Assembly: GCA_023423695.1 (NCBI GenBank)
Contig: JAFAFA010000086.1
Coordinates: 1 to 64,000 of the forward strand
Direction of reading: 5' to 3'
DNA length: 64,000 nucleotides
Origin: Pseudomonadota bacterium
GTDB lineage: Bacteria > Pseudomonadota > Alphaproteobacteria > Azospirillales > Azospirillaceae
Shown in pieces: positions 7,070 to 15,948 of the stretch. The stretch's first letter is position 1. Every line of letters begins with the position of its first letter. The translations under genes were made by a program, and so were the position numbers. The notes beneath the pieces were generated by a model, which saw only the letters and a program-made list of their open reading frames with translations, was not told the origin of the DNA and made no database searches.

Positions 7070-9022
7070 TCACTTGAATTCCAGCGGCGGCATGTCGTCG
7101 TCCAGGCTGTTGCCCAAACCCTGGAACTGCTCTTCGATCTGCTTGTCGTCCAGTTTGACCGCGGTGGACTTGTAATGCATGACCATCTGCGGGAAGGCGA
7201 TCACCAGCGCCACCATCACCAGCTGGATGACGACGAAGGGCACGGCCCCCCAATAGATCTGGCTGGTCAGGACCGGCGCGGTTTCCTTCTTCGTCACGCG
7301 GTCGATATAGGGCAGCTTGGGTGCCACCGAGCGCAGGAAGAACAGCGAGAAGCCGAAGGGCGGGTGCATGAAGCTGGTCTGCATGTTCACCGCCAGGATG
7401 ATGCCGAACCACACCAGATCGATGCCCAGCCGGTCGGCCGCCGGAGCCAGAAGCGGGATGACGATGAAGGCCAGCTCGAAGAAATCGAGGAAGAAGGCCA
7501 ACAGGAACACCATCACGCTGACGGCGATCAGGAAGCCCATCTGTCCGCCCGGCAGGGAGACCATCAGCTCCTCGACCCAGACATGGCCGTTGACGCCGTA
7601 GAAGGTCAGCGAGAACACCCGCGCCCCGATCAGGATGAACAGCACGAAGGCTGCCAGCTTCGCCGTCGAATAGGTGGCCTGACGCACCATGTCGAGGCTC
7701 AGCCGCTTCTTCATCGCCGCCAGAACCAGCGCGCCGACGGCACCCATGGCGCCGCCCTCGGTCGGGGTGGCGAGGCCGATGAAGATCGTGCCGAGCACCA
7801 GGAAGATCAGCGCCAGCGGCGGCACCATAACGAAGGTCGCCTGTTCCGCCATGCGGGAGATCAGACGCCGGCCGCTGGCCCGCTCCACCAGCGCCACCGC
7901 CAGGGCGTAGAGCGCGCCGGCCGCGACCGAATCGCCGAGCAGCGCCAGCGTGGTCCAGCCGTTCAGCGTCAGCCATGCGGCGCCCGCCGTCAGCGCCGCA
8001 GTCACGGCCGTCTGCAGAACCAGGCGTTGCGCGCCGAAGGTCCGGTTGAAGGTGGCGGCCAGGAAAGCCACCGTCACCCCTACCGACAGCAGCAGCACGA
8101 CATAGTCGGCGCCGGATTTCACGTCGGTGCGGCCCATCACCCAATAGGCGACGGCGCCCGAGAACAGGGTGAGAAGGCCGAGTTGCCAGACGCCGCGCGC
8201 GCCGTTCGGCTCGCGGTAGGCGATGGCCTCCGGCGGCAGGCCGGGAGCGGCCTTGGGCCAGATCATCGAGACGACGAAGACGTAGAGGGCGTACAGGCCC
8301 GACAGCAGCAGGCCGGGGATGAAGGCGGCCTCGTACATGTCGCCGACGGAGCGGCCGAGCTGGTCGGCCATGACGATCAGCACCAGCGACGGTGGGATGA
8401 TCTGGGCCAGCGTGCCGGACGCGGCGATGATGCCGGACGCCAGACGGCGGTCGTAGCCGTAGCGCAGCATGATCGGCAGCGAGATCAGGCCCATGGAGAT
8501 GACCGAGGCGGCGACCACGCCGGTCGTCGCCGCCAGCAGCGCGCCGACGAAGATCACCGCATAGGCCAGGCCGCCGCGGATCGAGCCGAACAGCTGCCCG
8601 ATGGTGTCGAGCAGATCCTCGGCCATGCCGGAGCGCTCGAGCACCAGCCCCATGAAGGTGAAGAAGGGCACCGCCAGCAGCACGTCGTTGTTCATCGTGC
8701 CGTAGACGCGCTCCGGCAGCGCCTGGAACAGGTCGGGGCGGAACAGGCCCAGCTCGATGCCGATCAGGCCGAACAGCAGGCCGTTGGCGGCGAGCGCGAA
8801 GGCGACCGGATAACCCAGCAGCAGCATGACCACCAGCACGGCGAACATGATCGGCGCCATGTTGTGGCCGAACCAGCCTCGCCAGCCGTCCTGTTCGGCG
8901 AGCGCGCCGGCGCCCGGCACCGGCAGCACATAGAGCGCCACGGCGACGGCGGCCAGCAGCAGCAGGGAGATGACGGACAGCCGGACGGTGCGCGGCGAAA
9001 GGGAGGGGGAGGTCGTGCTCAT
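7070..9022 (-). CDS. TRAP transporter large permease (DctM type, long form)
   Basis: At 650 residues this is longer than the usual 425-residue DctM subunit. The extra length is a hydrophobic insert around residues 290-430 (KSGADYVVLLLSVGV, TLALLGDSVAAGALYAL), as in the long DctM proteins of the TRAP class that imports 2-oxoacids and aromatic acids. Conserved DctM blocks include AVPFFTFMGLVLERSGMAEDLL, GASGTLAQIIPPS-type IIAASGTLAQIIPPSLVLIV and LATPTEGGAMGAVGAL. It is an inner-membrane sodium- or proton-coupled permease. It lies seven bases downstream of the small permease and 19 bases upstream of the PanE-like gene. Confidence 0.93.
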   Translation of the reverse strand: MSTTSPSLSPRTVRLSVISLLLLAAVAVALYVLPVPGAGALAEQDGWRGWFGHNMAPIMFAVLVVMLLLGYPVAFALAANGLLFGLIGIELGLFRPDLFQALPERVYGTMNNDVLLAVPFFTFMGLVLERSGMAEDLLDTIGQLFGSIRGGLAYAVIFVGALLAATTGVVAASVISMGLISLPIMLRYGYDRRLASGIIAASGTLAQIIPPSLVLIVMADQLGRSVGDMYEAAFIPGLLLSGLYALYVFVVSMIWPKAAPGLPPEAIAYREPNGARGVWQLGLLTLFSGAVAYWVMGRTDVKSGADYVVLLLSVGVTVAFLAATFNRTFGAQRLVLQTAVTAALTAGAAWLTLNGWTTLALLGDSVAAGALYALAVALVERASGRRLISRMAEQATFVMVPPLALIFLVLGTIFIGLATPTEGGAMGAVGALVLAAMKKRLSLDMVRQATYSTAKLAAFVLFILIGARVFSLTFYGVNGHVWVEELMVSLPGGQMGFLIAVSVMVFLLAFFLDFFELAFIVIPLLAPAADRLGIDLVWFGIILAVNMQTSFMHPPFGFSLFFLRSVAPKLPYIDRVTKKETAPVLTSQIYWGAVPFVVIQLVMVALVIAFPQMVMHYKSTAVKLDDKQIEEQFQGLGNSLDDDMPPLEFK

Positions 9023-9029
9023 CGCGCGT

Positions 9030-9677
9030 CTACCGGCTGGGAATGGTGTCGGGATGGGCGGTCCGCTCGCGCTCCGCGGCGAGCAATCTCTCGGCTTCGG
9101 CTTCGGCAGCCGCCTGATGGCCCCCGGCCCGCTGGTTGGCATCCTCCAGATGGCCGGCCATGATCGCGGCGCGCTTGACCAGCTCGGACAGGCCCTGGAT
9201 GAACAGCACGGTGAAGCCCAACGGAATCAACAGCTTCGCCGGCCATTGCGGCAAGCCGCCCGCATTCATCGACTGCTCTTCGATGGCGAAGGAGGCGAGT
9301 GCGAAGGGCCAGGAGGTGATCATCATCACGAAGCTGAAGGGCAGCAGGAAGGCGATATGGCCGAACAGGTCGATGCCGTCGCGCGCGCGCTTTCTCAGCA
9401 TCGCGTTGACGATGTCGATGCGGATGTGTTCGTCGTCCCGCAGCGTCCAGGGAGAGCAGAGCAGGAACACCGCGGCGAACAGCACCCATTGCAGTTCGAG
9501 CCAGGAGTTGGAGCTGACGTCGAACAGCTTGCGGACGACGGCGTTGACGGCCGACACCAGGATTGCCAGCAGGATCAGCCAGGATATCGTCTTGCCCAGC
9601 CACGCGGTGACCGCGTCGACCAGCTGGCAGGCCCTGACCAGGGCCGTCATCAGGGGGGAGGGGGTTGGACTCGTCAT
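9030..9677 (-). CDS. TRAP transporter small permease (DctQ type)
   Basis: The 215-residue protein has about four membrane segments (SWLILLAILVSAVNAV, LELQWVLFAAVFLLC, IAFLLPFSFVMMITSW and LLIPLGFTVLFIQG) and the DctQ signature of SNSWLELQW followed by DDEHIRIDI. The start MTSPTPSPLMT at 9677 is chosen over an in-frame ATG 99 bases upstream, because the longer form adds a non-conserved arginine-rich leader. The C-terminus is a charged alanine/glutamate-rich tail. It pairs with the DctM protein seven bases downstream. The 112-base gap from the binding-protein gene holds a hairpin. Confidence 0.9.
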   Translation of the reverse strand: MTSPTPSPLMTALVRACQLVDAVTAWLGKTISWLILLAILVSAVNAVVRKLFDVSSNSWLELQWVLFAAVFLLCSPWTLRDDEHIRIDIVNAMLRKRARDGIDLFGHIAFLLPFSFVMMITSWPFALASFAIEEQSMNAGGLPQWPAKLLIPLGFTVLFIQGLSELVKRAAIMAGHLEDANQRAGGHQAAAEAEAERLLAAERERTAHPDTIPSR

Positions 9678-9723
9678 GGAGGGCAGCTTCTCCCGGAAGA
9701 CCGGTCGCGAAGGCCGCGACGAT

Positions 9724-9763
9724 GCCATGACGGGAAGCGGCAATGCCGCCACCCGGTCATGGC
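9724..9763. promoter_or_regulatory. Hairpin between TRAP binding-protein gene and small permease gene
   Basis: GCCATGAC (9724-9731) pairs with GTCATGGC (9756-9763), and inside it GCGGCA pairs with TGCCGC, giving a nested stem-loop in the 112-base gap. There is no T-run, so it is not a standard terminator. Hairpins at this operon position commonly protect the upstream binding-protein mRNA and reduce downstream permease expression (inference from operon type). Confidence 0.5.
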
Positions 9764-9789
9764 TGGGATATCGCAAGGAGAGACGGCGA

Positions 9790-10875
9790 TCAGCGCCGGG
9801 TCAGGCGAAGCGTGGCGCTGTCATAGGCATATTCCGATGCCTGGAGCCACAGGTTCGAATCGTTCTGGAAGCGGCGGTAGCTCTCGTAGAACTTCTTGAA
9901 GGCCGGGTTCTTTTCCGACAACTCGTCATAGAGGTCCATCGCCGCCTTGTGGCTGGCCTGCAGCACGTCCTGCGGGAAGGCGCGCAGCTTGGCGCCATTG
10001 GCGACCACCCGCTTCAGCGCCGCCGGGTTCAGCACGTCGTAGCGCGCCACGCTGTCGACGTTGGCCAGCGCCGCGGCCGCGGTCAGGGCCGCCTGATAGT
10101 GCTTCGGCAGGCTGTTCCAGCGGTTGGTGTTGATGAAGAAATGCTGGAGCGAAGTGCCGTCCCACCAGCCCGGATAATAATAGTTGGGCGCGATCTTGTA
10201 GAGCCCGAGCTTCTCGTCGTCGTAGGGGCCGTTGAACTCCGCGGCGTCGATGGTGCCGCGTTCCAGCGCCGGGTAGATGTCGCCGCCGCCGACCTGCTGC
10301 GCCACCACGCCCAGCTTGGCCAGGATCTGGCCGCCCAGGCCGGAGATGCGGAACTTCAGACCCTTCAGATCCTCGACGCTCTTGATCTCGTTGCGGAACC
10401 AGCCGCCCATCTGCGAACCGGTGTTGCCGCCGGCAAGCGCCTTCAGGTTGTAGCCGGCATAGAACTCCTCCAGCAGCTTGCCGCCCTCGCCGTGATAGAA
10501 CCAGGCGTTCTGCTGGCGGGTGTTCAGGCCGAAGGGCAGGCAGCAGCCGAAGGCGAAGGCCGGGTCCTTGCCGACATAGTAGTAGGATGCGGTGTGGCAC
10601 ATCTCGACGGTGTCGTTGCTGGCGGCGTCCAACGCCTGCAGCGCCGGGACCACCTCGCCGGCGGCGAAGACCTGGATCTGGAACTTGCCGTCGGTCGCCT
10701 CGGCGACGTTCTTCGCCATGACTTCGGCGCTGCCGTACAGCACGTCGATGTTCTTCGGGAAGCTGGACACGCAGCGCCAGCGGATCGTCGGCTCCGACTG
10801 TGCGATGGCCGGAGCGGCAAGCGTGGAGGCACCGGCGGCGACGGCGGCACCCTTGAAGAATTGACGACGCTTCAT
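9790..10875 (-). CDS. TRAP transporter periplasmic binding protein, 2-oxoacid (TakP-like) type
   Basis: The 361-residue protein starts MKRRQFFKGAAVAAG with a twin-arginine motif and a cleavage region near APAIAQ, so it is probably exported folded by Tat. The mature part reads like the 2-oxoacid-binding TRAP proteins (TakP of Rhodobacter as I recall it): SSFPKNIDV, EATDGKFQIQVFAAGE, GNTGSQMGGWFRNEI, GPYDDEKLGLYKIAP and YYYPGWWDG. In TakP the GGWFR arginine and the PYDDE/WW segments surround the ligand carboxylates. It is the first gene of the ten-gene operon and defines the imported substrate class. Proposed ligand: a 2-oxo- or 2-hydroxy-dicarboxylate (inference). The start is set by the twin-arginine signal, 13 codons inside a longer frame. 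Confidence 0.9.
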   Translation of the reverse strand: MKRRQFFKGAAVAAGASTLAAPAIAQSEPTIRWRCVSSFPKNIDVLYGSAEVMAKNVAEATDGKFQIQVFAAGEVVPALQALDAASNDTVEMCHTASYYYVGKDPAFAFGCCLPFGLNTRQQNAWFYHGEGGKLLEEFYAGYNLKALAGGNTGSQMGGWFRNEIKSVEDLKGLKFRISGLGGQILAKLGVVAQQVGGGDIYPALERGTIDAAEFNGPYDDEKLGLYKIAPNYYYPGWWDGTSLQHFFINTNRWNSLPKHYQAALTAAAALANVDSVARYDVLNPAALKRVVANGAKLRAFPQDVLQASHKAAMDLYDELSEKNPAFKKFYESYRRFQNDSNLWLQASEYAYDSATLRLTRR

Positions 10876-11384
10876 GCTGTTGTTCCTCCCGAAGTTCTTG
10901 TTGTGTGACGGCACGATACCGGCTGAGACTCCACGGATGCTGTCGTCGGCAAGACATCCGCCGGCCCTATAAAGAGCAGATGGGCATCCTGTTTCCCAAC
11001 GTCCGACGGTGGGCGCGACATCTCCTTACCCGCGGTGTCTGTGGAATTGGCAGCGGCTGTTCCTGGGGGCGATGGTGACTGGCCGGGAACGGCCGGGTCG
11101 ATGTGGTGACCCTGACAGTGGAGCAACCGGCCGCACAGAGGAATGTGTTTCGTGGGCATACCAGCCATAAGCTGGGCAAGCCATCAGCCACGCAAACCGT
11201 TTCGGCGGAGCCTCGCGGCCCTCCCCGAAACCGGGGTGGGTGCTGACGGTTTGCTATGCCCGCAATGAATATCTGTTACAGGCACGCCATGCGCTCCGCG
11301 ATTGGCGGCTGATCGATAGTCTGTGGCGAACTGTTTCCAACCGCCTCAAACGACGGATGTTCAACCGCATGAACGGTAAGCGCC
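10876..11384. promoter_or_regulatory. Divergent control region between the TRAP-etf operon and the E1-paralogue operon
   Basis: These 509 bases contain no convincing gene and separate two divergent transcription units. Visible structure includes a perfect 9-base inverted repeat GCAAACCGT (11192-11200) / ACGGTTTGC (11246-11254), a CCAGC-CATAA-GCTGG palindrome (11161-11175) and a CCCCG-AAA-CCGGGG-like hairpin near 11223-11236. The palindromes sit about 130-220 bases before the E1 gene and 285-380 bases before the TRAP gene. They are candidate operators for the LysR regulator encoded at 15949, although that link is not shown by the sequence. Confidence 0.45.
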
Positions 11385-14060
11385 ATGTCTAGGCCGTCCT
11401 CTCCGCTCAACGCCGCCGGGGCCGCCTATCTCGAAGCGCTGCAGGAGCGCTTCCGCGATGATCCCGCGTCGGTGGACGTGAGCTGGCGCGCCGTCTTCCA
11501 GATTCTGGATGAATTGGGCGCCGTCACTCCGGCCTCGCCGGTATCCGGCGCTTCGGCGACCGATCCGCTGCTGCGTGAGGAAATCCGTCAGCGCGGCCAT
11601 GCTGCCGCCGCCCTCGATCCGCTGGGCCGTGCCGCCCCTCCCGTTGGGCCGGCGTCCGAGGACGCGGAGACGGCACGGCTGCGTCGGCTCTATCAGGGCA
11701 CGCTGACGCTGGAAACCGCCCATATCGACTACCCGGCGCTGCGGTCCTGGCTGCGCGACGCTTATGAGGGCGCCGCCGCCCCGCCGGCGGACGCGCGGCG
11801 CCGGGCACTGTCGCTGCTGAGCGCGGCGGAGGAGTTCGAAAGGCTGCTCGGCACCCGCTACCCGACCAAGAAGCGGTTCGGCGCGGAGGGGATGGAGACG
11901 CTGATTCCGCTGCTGGACCGCATCCTCGCGGCTGCCGCGGCGGCAGGCGTCACCGAGGTGCAGGTCGGGACCATGCACCGCGGCCGGCTCAGCCTGATGG
12001 CCAATGTGCTGGGCAAGCCTCTGGTCGAACTGTTCGCCGGCATCAAGGGGATGCATCCCTTCCTGTCCGACCCGCCGGTTCCCGCCGACGTTCCCTATCA
12101 CATGGGGGTGGAAAGCAGCCTGTCCTACGGCGACGGGACGCTGGCGCTGACCCTGTCCCCCAACCCGTCGCATCTGGAGGCGATCAACCCGGTCACTCTG
12201 GGCCGTGCGCGGGCGCGCCAGGATCTGGTCCGGGAGCAGGGCGGCGAGGCACGCCGGGTGCTGTGCGTGCTGCTGCACACCGATGGCAGCGTGATCGGCC
12301 AGGGCAGCGTGACCGAGGCGCTGCAACTGTCGGGCGTCCCCGGCTTCACCGTTGCCGGCACCATCCATATCGTGGTCAACAACCAGATCGGCTTCACCAC
12401 CGAACGCGACGAGGCGCGGACCTCCCTCCACTGCACCGGCCTGTGGAAGGCGGTGGACAGCCCCATCCTGCACGTCAACGCCGACGATCCGGACGCGGCG
12501 CTGCGGGCCGCCGACCTCGCGGTCGCCTTCCGGCAGACGCACGGACGCGATGCGGTGATCGACCTCGTCGGCTACCGCCGCAACGGCCACAACGAGATCG
12601 ACGAGCCGCGCTTCACCCAACCGCTGGACTACGCGGCGATCGACACCCACCTGCCCGTGCGCGCGCTCTATGCCGGGCGTCTGGCCGCCGAAGGGGTGGT
12701 GGTGGAGGGCGCCGTCGACGCGCTTGCCGCCGGGCACAAGGCCCGCTTCCAGGAGGCATTGGCGGCCGCCGCCGATCACCGGCCGAACCATGACGGCTTC
12801 CCCGGCGGACGCTGGACGCCGTTCGCTTCCGGCGGATCGTCTGCCATCGAACCGGAAACCGGCATCGGTCCCGACCGGCTGCAGGCTCTGCTGGCGGCGC
12901 TGGCCGCCATTCCCGACGGACTGACGGTGGACCGCAAGGTGGAGCGCGTCATCCGCCGCCGCGCCGAAGAGCCGCTGGACTGGGCGACCGGCGAGGCGCT
13001 GGCCTTCGCCACGTTGCTGACCGACGGGGTGCCGGTGCGGCTGACCGGCCAGGACGTGGTGCGCGGCGCCTTCTCCCACCGGCATTTCGCCCTGACCGAT
13101 GCGGTCACCGGGAAGCGCCATGTCACCCTGAACCATCTGGGCGTCGCCCAGGCCCGCTTCGACGTGGTCAACAGCCCGCTGTCGGAATATGCCGTGCTCG
13201 GCTTCGAATACGGCTACAGCCTGGAGCGGCCCGACGCGCTGGTGATCTGGGAGGCGCAGTTCGGCGATTTCGCCAACGGCGCCCAGATCATGATCGACCA
13301 GTTCGTCGTCAGCGCGGAGGACAAGTGGCGCCAACCTTCCGGCCTCGTCATCCTGCTGCCGCACGGGCTGGAAGGGCAGGGGCCGGAGCATTCCTCCGCC
13401 CGGCCGGAGCGCTTCCTGCAGATGGCGGCGCGCGACAACATCCGCATCGCGCATCCGTCCACCCCGGCGAACTATTTCCACCTGCTGCGCCGGCAGATGT
13501 TGCGGCGCGACCGCAAGCCGCTGGTGGTGCTGAGCCCGAAGACCCTGCTGCGCCTGCCTGCGGCGGTGTCCGCGCTGGCAGACTTCGCGCCTGGCACCGG
13601 GTTCCAGCCGGTCGTCGTCACCGCCGGCGAGCGCGCCGCACGCATTCTGCTGTGCAGTGGCAAGCTGGCCTACGAGCTGGAGCGCGAACGGGCCGCACTG
13701 GGCGCCGAGGATGTGGCGGTGGTGCGGCTGGAGATGCTGTATCCTCTGCCCGAAGCCGATTTGTCGGCCCTGTTCCGCCGTTGGCCGGAGGCGTCCTGCG
13801 TGTGGGTGCAGGAGGAGCCGGAAAACCTGGGCGCCTGGACCTACCTCGACCGCCGGCTGGAGGCATTGCGGGAGGCGGCCGGCTGCGCCGAACCGCGCGT
13901 CGCGTGCGTGGCCCGTGCAGAGGCGGCCTCTCCCGCCGGCAGCTTCCACGGCGACCATGACGCCGACCAGCGCCGGCTGGTCGAACGGGCCTTCGCCGGG
14001 GTCGCCGCCGCCGGAATCGAGGCCTCCCTGCCGTCCCGCGGAAAAGCGGCGGCGGAGTGA
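11385..14060 (+). CDS. 2-oxoglutarate dehydrogenase E1-like protein (paralogue, no E2/E3 alongside)
   Basis: At 891 residues this is a complete but shortened SucA-type E1 (housekeeping alphaproteobacterial forms are near 980). It keeps an N-terminal E2-contact-like helix (NAAGAAYLEALQERF), TMHRGRLSLMANVLGK and the YHMG histidine, the ThDP region ending in VVNNQIGFTT, LHVNADDPDA, and the C-terminal LPHGLEGQGPEHSSARPERF histidine loop. The usual ThDP GD pair is TD here (HTDGS, about 12276-12290). No sucB or lpd gene is nearby. It is 73 bases upstream of methylsuccinyl-CoA dehydrogenase on the same strand. I infer action on a methyl-2-oxoglutarate, giving methylsuccinyl-CoA (with a shared E2) or a semialdehyde. 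A role as ordinary SucA is less likely in this context. Confidence 0.9.
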   Translation: MSRPSSPLNAAGAAYLEALQERFRDDPASVDVSWRAVFQILDELGAVTPASPVSGASATDPLLREEIRQRGHAAAALDPLGRAAPPVGPASEDAETARLRRLYQGTLTLETAHIDYPALRSWLRDAYEGAAAPPADARRRALSLLSAAEEFERLLGTRYPTKKRFGAEGMETLIPLLDRILAAAAAAGVTEVQVGTMHRGRLSLMANVLGKPLVELFAGIKGMHPFLSDPPVPADVPYHMGVESSLSYGDGTLALTLSPNPSHLEAINPVTLGRARARQDLVREQGGEARRVLCVLLHTDGSVIGQGSVTEALQLSGVPGFTVAGTIHIVVNNQIGFTTERDEARTSLHCTGLWKAVDSPILHVNADDPDAALRAADLAVAFRQTHGRDAVIDLVGYRRNGHNEIDEPRFTQPLDYAAIDTHLPVRALYAGRLAAEGVVVEGAVDALAAGHKARFQEALAAAADHRPNHDGFPGGRWTPFASGGSSAIEPETGIGPDRLQALLAALAAIPDGLTVDRKVERVIRRRAEEPLDWATGEALAFATLLTDGVPVRLTGQDVVRGAFSHRHFALTDAVTGKRHVTLNHLGVAQARFDVVNSPLSEYAVLGFEYGYSLERPDALVIWEAQFGDFANGAQIMIDQFVVSAEDKWRQPSGLVILLPHGLEGQGPEHSSARPERFLQMAARDNIRIAHPSTPANYFHLLRRQMLRRDRKPLVVLSPKTLLRLPAAVSALADFAPGTGFQPVVVTAGERAARILLCSGKLAYELERERAALGAEDVAVVRLEMLYPLPEADLSALFRRWPEASCVWVQEEPENLGAWTYLDRRLEALREAAGCAEPRVACVARAEAASPAGSFHGDHDADQRRLVERAFAGVAAAGIEASLPSRGKAAAE

Positions 14061-14133
14061 CGAGCCGCCCGTCTTCAGCGACGGTTGGACCTGAGAGCAA
14101 ACACCGCACAACGAACACCGGGGAAACGCGCCG

Positions 14134-15837
14134 ATGTCTTCCACCTTGAGCACCGTCAGCCCGTCCGAAGCCGCTCCGCAGCTGCTTCCCGATCTGTTGC
14201 AGGCCACGGCCTCGGCGCTCGACGCAGTGGCGCAGTTGGCCGAGGCGGCGGAGCGCGGCGTCGCGGCGCTGGTGGCGCCGGATGGGCGCGTTGATGCCGC
14301 ACTGCTCGACCGCCATCAGGTGGCGGCGCATGGCTTCGCCTGGGTCGCGACCTATGCCGAGGCGCTGCGCCAGATGCGGGGCTGGGCGGAACGGCTGGAC
14401 CGCGCCGGCCGGCTGGGCGAGCTGGAATCGGCCATGCTCCAGGCGGCGTTCGGCGAGTATCTGGCCCAGCTCGACGGCGGTTTGGCGATGAGCCAGGGCG
14501 AGATCGTCCGTCCCGCCGATTTCGGGCTGGGCGAGGCGGAGCGGGACGCCTTCCGCACCGAGGCGGTGCGCCGGCTGATCGCTGCCGGCAACGCCTCCGG
14601 CCTGCGGCTGCGCATCGCCGAACTGCTGGCCGATGCGCTGCATGGCGGCGGCTTCGGCGACCCGGCCCTGGAGGACGAGGCGCTGGACATGGTCCGCGAC
14701 CAGTTCCGCCGTTTCGTCGCCGACGCGGTCGAGCCGCATGCCCACGACTGGCATCTGAAGGATGAGCTGATCCCGCTCGCCGTCGTCGAGCAGATGGCCG
14801 AGATGGGCGTGTTCGGCCTGACCGTGCCGGAAGAGGATGGCGGGCTGGGCATGGGCAAGCTCGCCATGTGCGTGGTGACGGAGGAGCTGTCGCGCGGCTA
14901 TATCGGCGTCGGCTCTCTCGGCACCCGCGCGGAGATCGCGGCCGAACTGATCCGCATGGGCGGCACTGCCGAACAGCGGGCGCGCTGGCTGCCGCGCATC
15001 GCGTCGGGCGAGATCCTGCCGACCGCCGTGTTCACCGAGCCCAACACCGGCTCCGACCTGGGCAGCCTGCGCACCCGCGCGGTGCCGGACGGCGACCTCT
15101 ATCGCATCACCGGGGCGAAGACCTGGATCACCCATGGCAGCCGGTCGGATCTGATGACGCTGCTGGTGCGCACCGATCCGGACGCTCCGGGCTATCGCGG
15201 CCTGTCAATGCTGCTGGCCGAGAAGCCGCGCGGCACCGAGGACGAGCCCTTCCCGGCGGAGGGCATGAGCGGCGGCGAGATCCCGGTGCTGGGGTATCGC
15301 GGCATGAAGGAATACGAAATCGGCTTCGACGGCTTCGCCGTCCCCCGCGAGAACCTGTTGGGCGGTGTCGAGGGCCAGGGCTTCAAGCAGCTGATGGCGA
15401 CCTTCGAATCCGCCCGCGTGCAGACCGCCGCCCGCGCCGTCGGCGTGGCGCAGAATGCCATGGAACTCGGCCTGCGCTATGCCCAGGAGCGCGTCCAGTT
15501 CGGCCGTCCGCTCGCCGCCTTCCCGCGCGTCGCCGGCAAGCTGGCGTGGATGGCGGTGGAAACGATGATTGCCCGCCAGCTGACCTATTTCGCCGCGCGG
15601 GAGAAAGACAGCGATCGCCGCTGCGACATCGAAGCCGGCATGGCGAAGCTGCTTGCCGCGCGCGTCGCCTGGTCGAATGCCGACAACGCCGTGCAGATCC
15701 ACGGGGGCAACGGCTACGCCGTCGAATATCCGATCAGTCGTGTGCTGTGCGATGCCCGCATCCTGAACATCTTCGAAGGGGCGGCGGAAATCCAGGCCCA
15801 GGTTGTGGCGCGCGGTCTGCTTACTCGGCGCAATTGA
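14134..15837 (+). CDS. mcd: Acyl-CoA dehydrogenase, probable (2S)-methylsuccinyl-CoA dehydrogenase
   Basis: The 567-residue protein carries a roughly 150-residue N-terminal extension (LLQATASALDAVAQL, FAWVATYAEALRQM, YLAQLDGGLAMSQGEIVRP) ahead of the catalytic acyl-CoA dehydrogenase fold. That architecture is the hallmark of methylsuccinyl-CoA dehydrogenase (Mcd) of the ethylmalonyl-CoA pathway. Fold motifs include FTEPNTGSDLGSL, TGAKTWITHGSRSDL, ERVQFGRPLAAFPRVAGKLAWM and the C-terminal QIHGGNGYAVEYPISRVLCDAR. It oxidises (2S)-methylsuccinyl-CoA to mesaconyl-C1-CoA and hands electrons to ETF, encoded at 1-1331. Crotonyl-CoA carboxylase and ethylmalonyl-CoA mutase are absent from the window, so here it probably serves catabolism rather than acetate assimilation (inference). 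Confidence 0.88.
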   Translation: MSSTLSTVSPSEAAPQLLPDLLQATASALDAVAQLAEAAERGVAALVAPDGRVDAALLDRHQVAAHGFAWVATYAEALRQMRGWAERLDRAGRLGELESAMLQAAFGEYLAQLDGGLAMSQGEIVRPADFGLGEAERDAFRTEAVRRLIAAGNASGLRLRIAELLADALHGGGFGDPALEDEALDMVRDQFRRFVADAVEPHAHDWHLKDELIPLAVVEQMAEMGVFGLTVPEEDGGLGMGKLAMCVVTEELSRGYIGVGSLGTRAEIAAELIRMGGTAEQRARWLPRIASGEILPTAVFTEPNTGSDLGSLRTRAVPDGDLYRITGAKTWITHGSRSDLMTLLVRTDPDAPGYRGLSMLLAEKPRGTEDEPFPAEGMSGGEIPVLGYRGMKEYEIGFDGFAVPRENLLGGVEGQGFKQLMATFESARVQTAARAVGVAQNAMELGLRYAQERVQFGRPLAAFPRVAGKLAWMAVETMIARQLTYFAAREKDSDRRCDIEAGMAKLLAARVAWSNADNAVQIHGGNGYAVEYPISRVLCDARILNIFEGAAEIQAQVVARGLLTRRN

Positions 15838-15948
15838 CGGCAGGACGCAGCGGAGGACGGGGCAGGACTGACCTGCCGCGACTCCGCTTGTGTCATACCG
15901 GCGTATTCGCTATCCGACGCGGAGGCCGAACGACGAGACCCGCTCCTC

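Noticed and set aside
5684..9163. Plus-strand open frame of about 1159 codons
   Set aside because: Antisense to the TRAP, PanE-like and aldehyde dehydrogenase genes; His/Gln/Arg-rich low-complexity translation with no domain, a usual by-product of very high GC third positions.
11361..14207. Minus-strand open frame of about 948 codons
   Set aside because: Antisense to the E1 paralogue, whose plus-strand translation matches the SucA family throughout.
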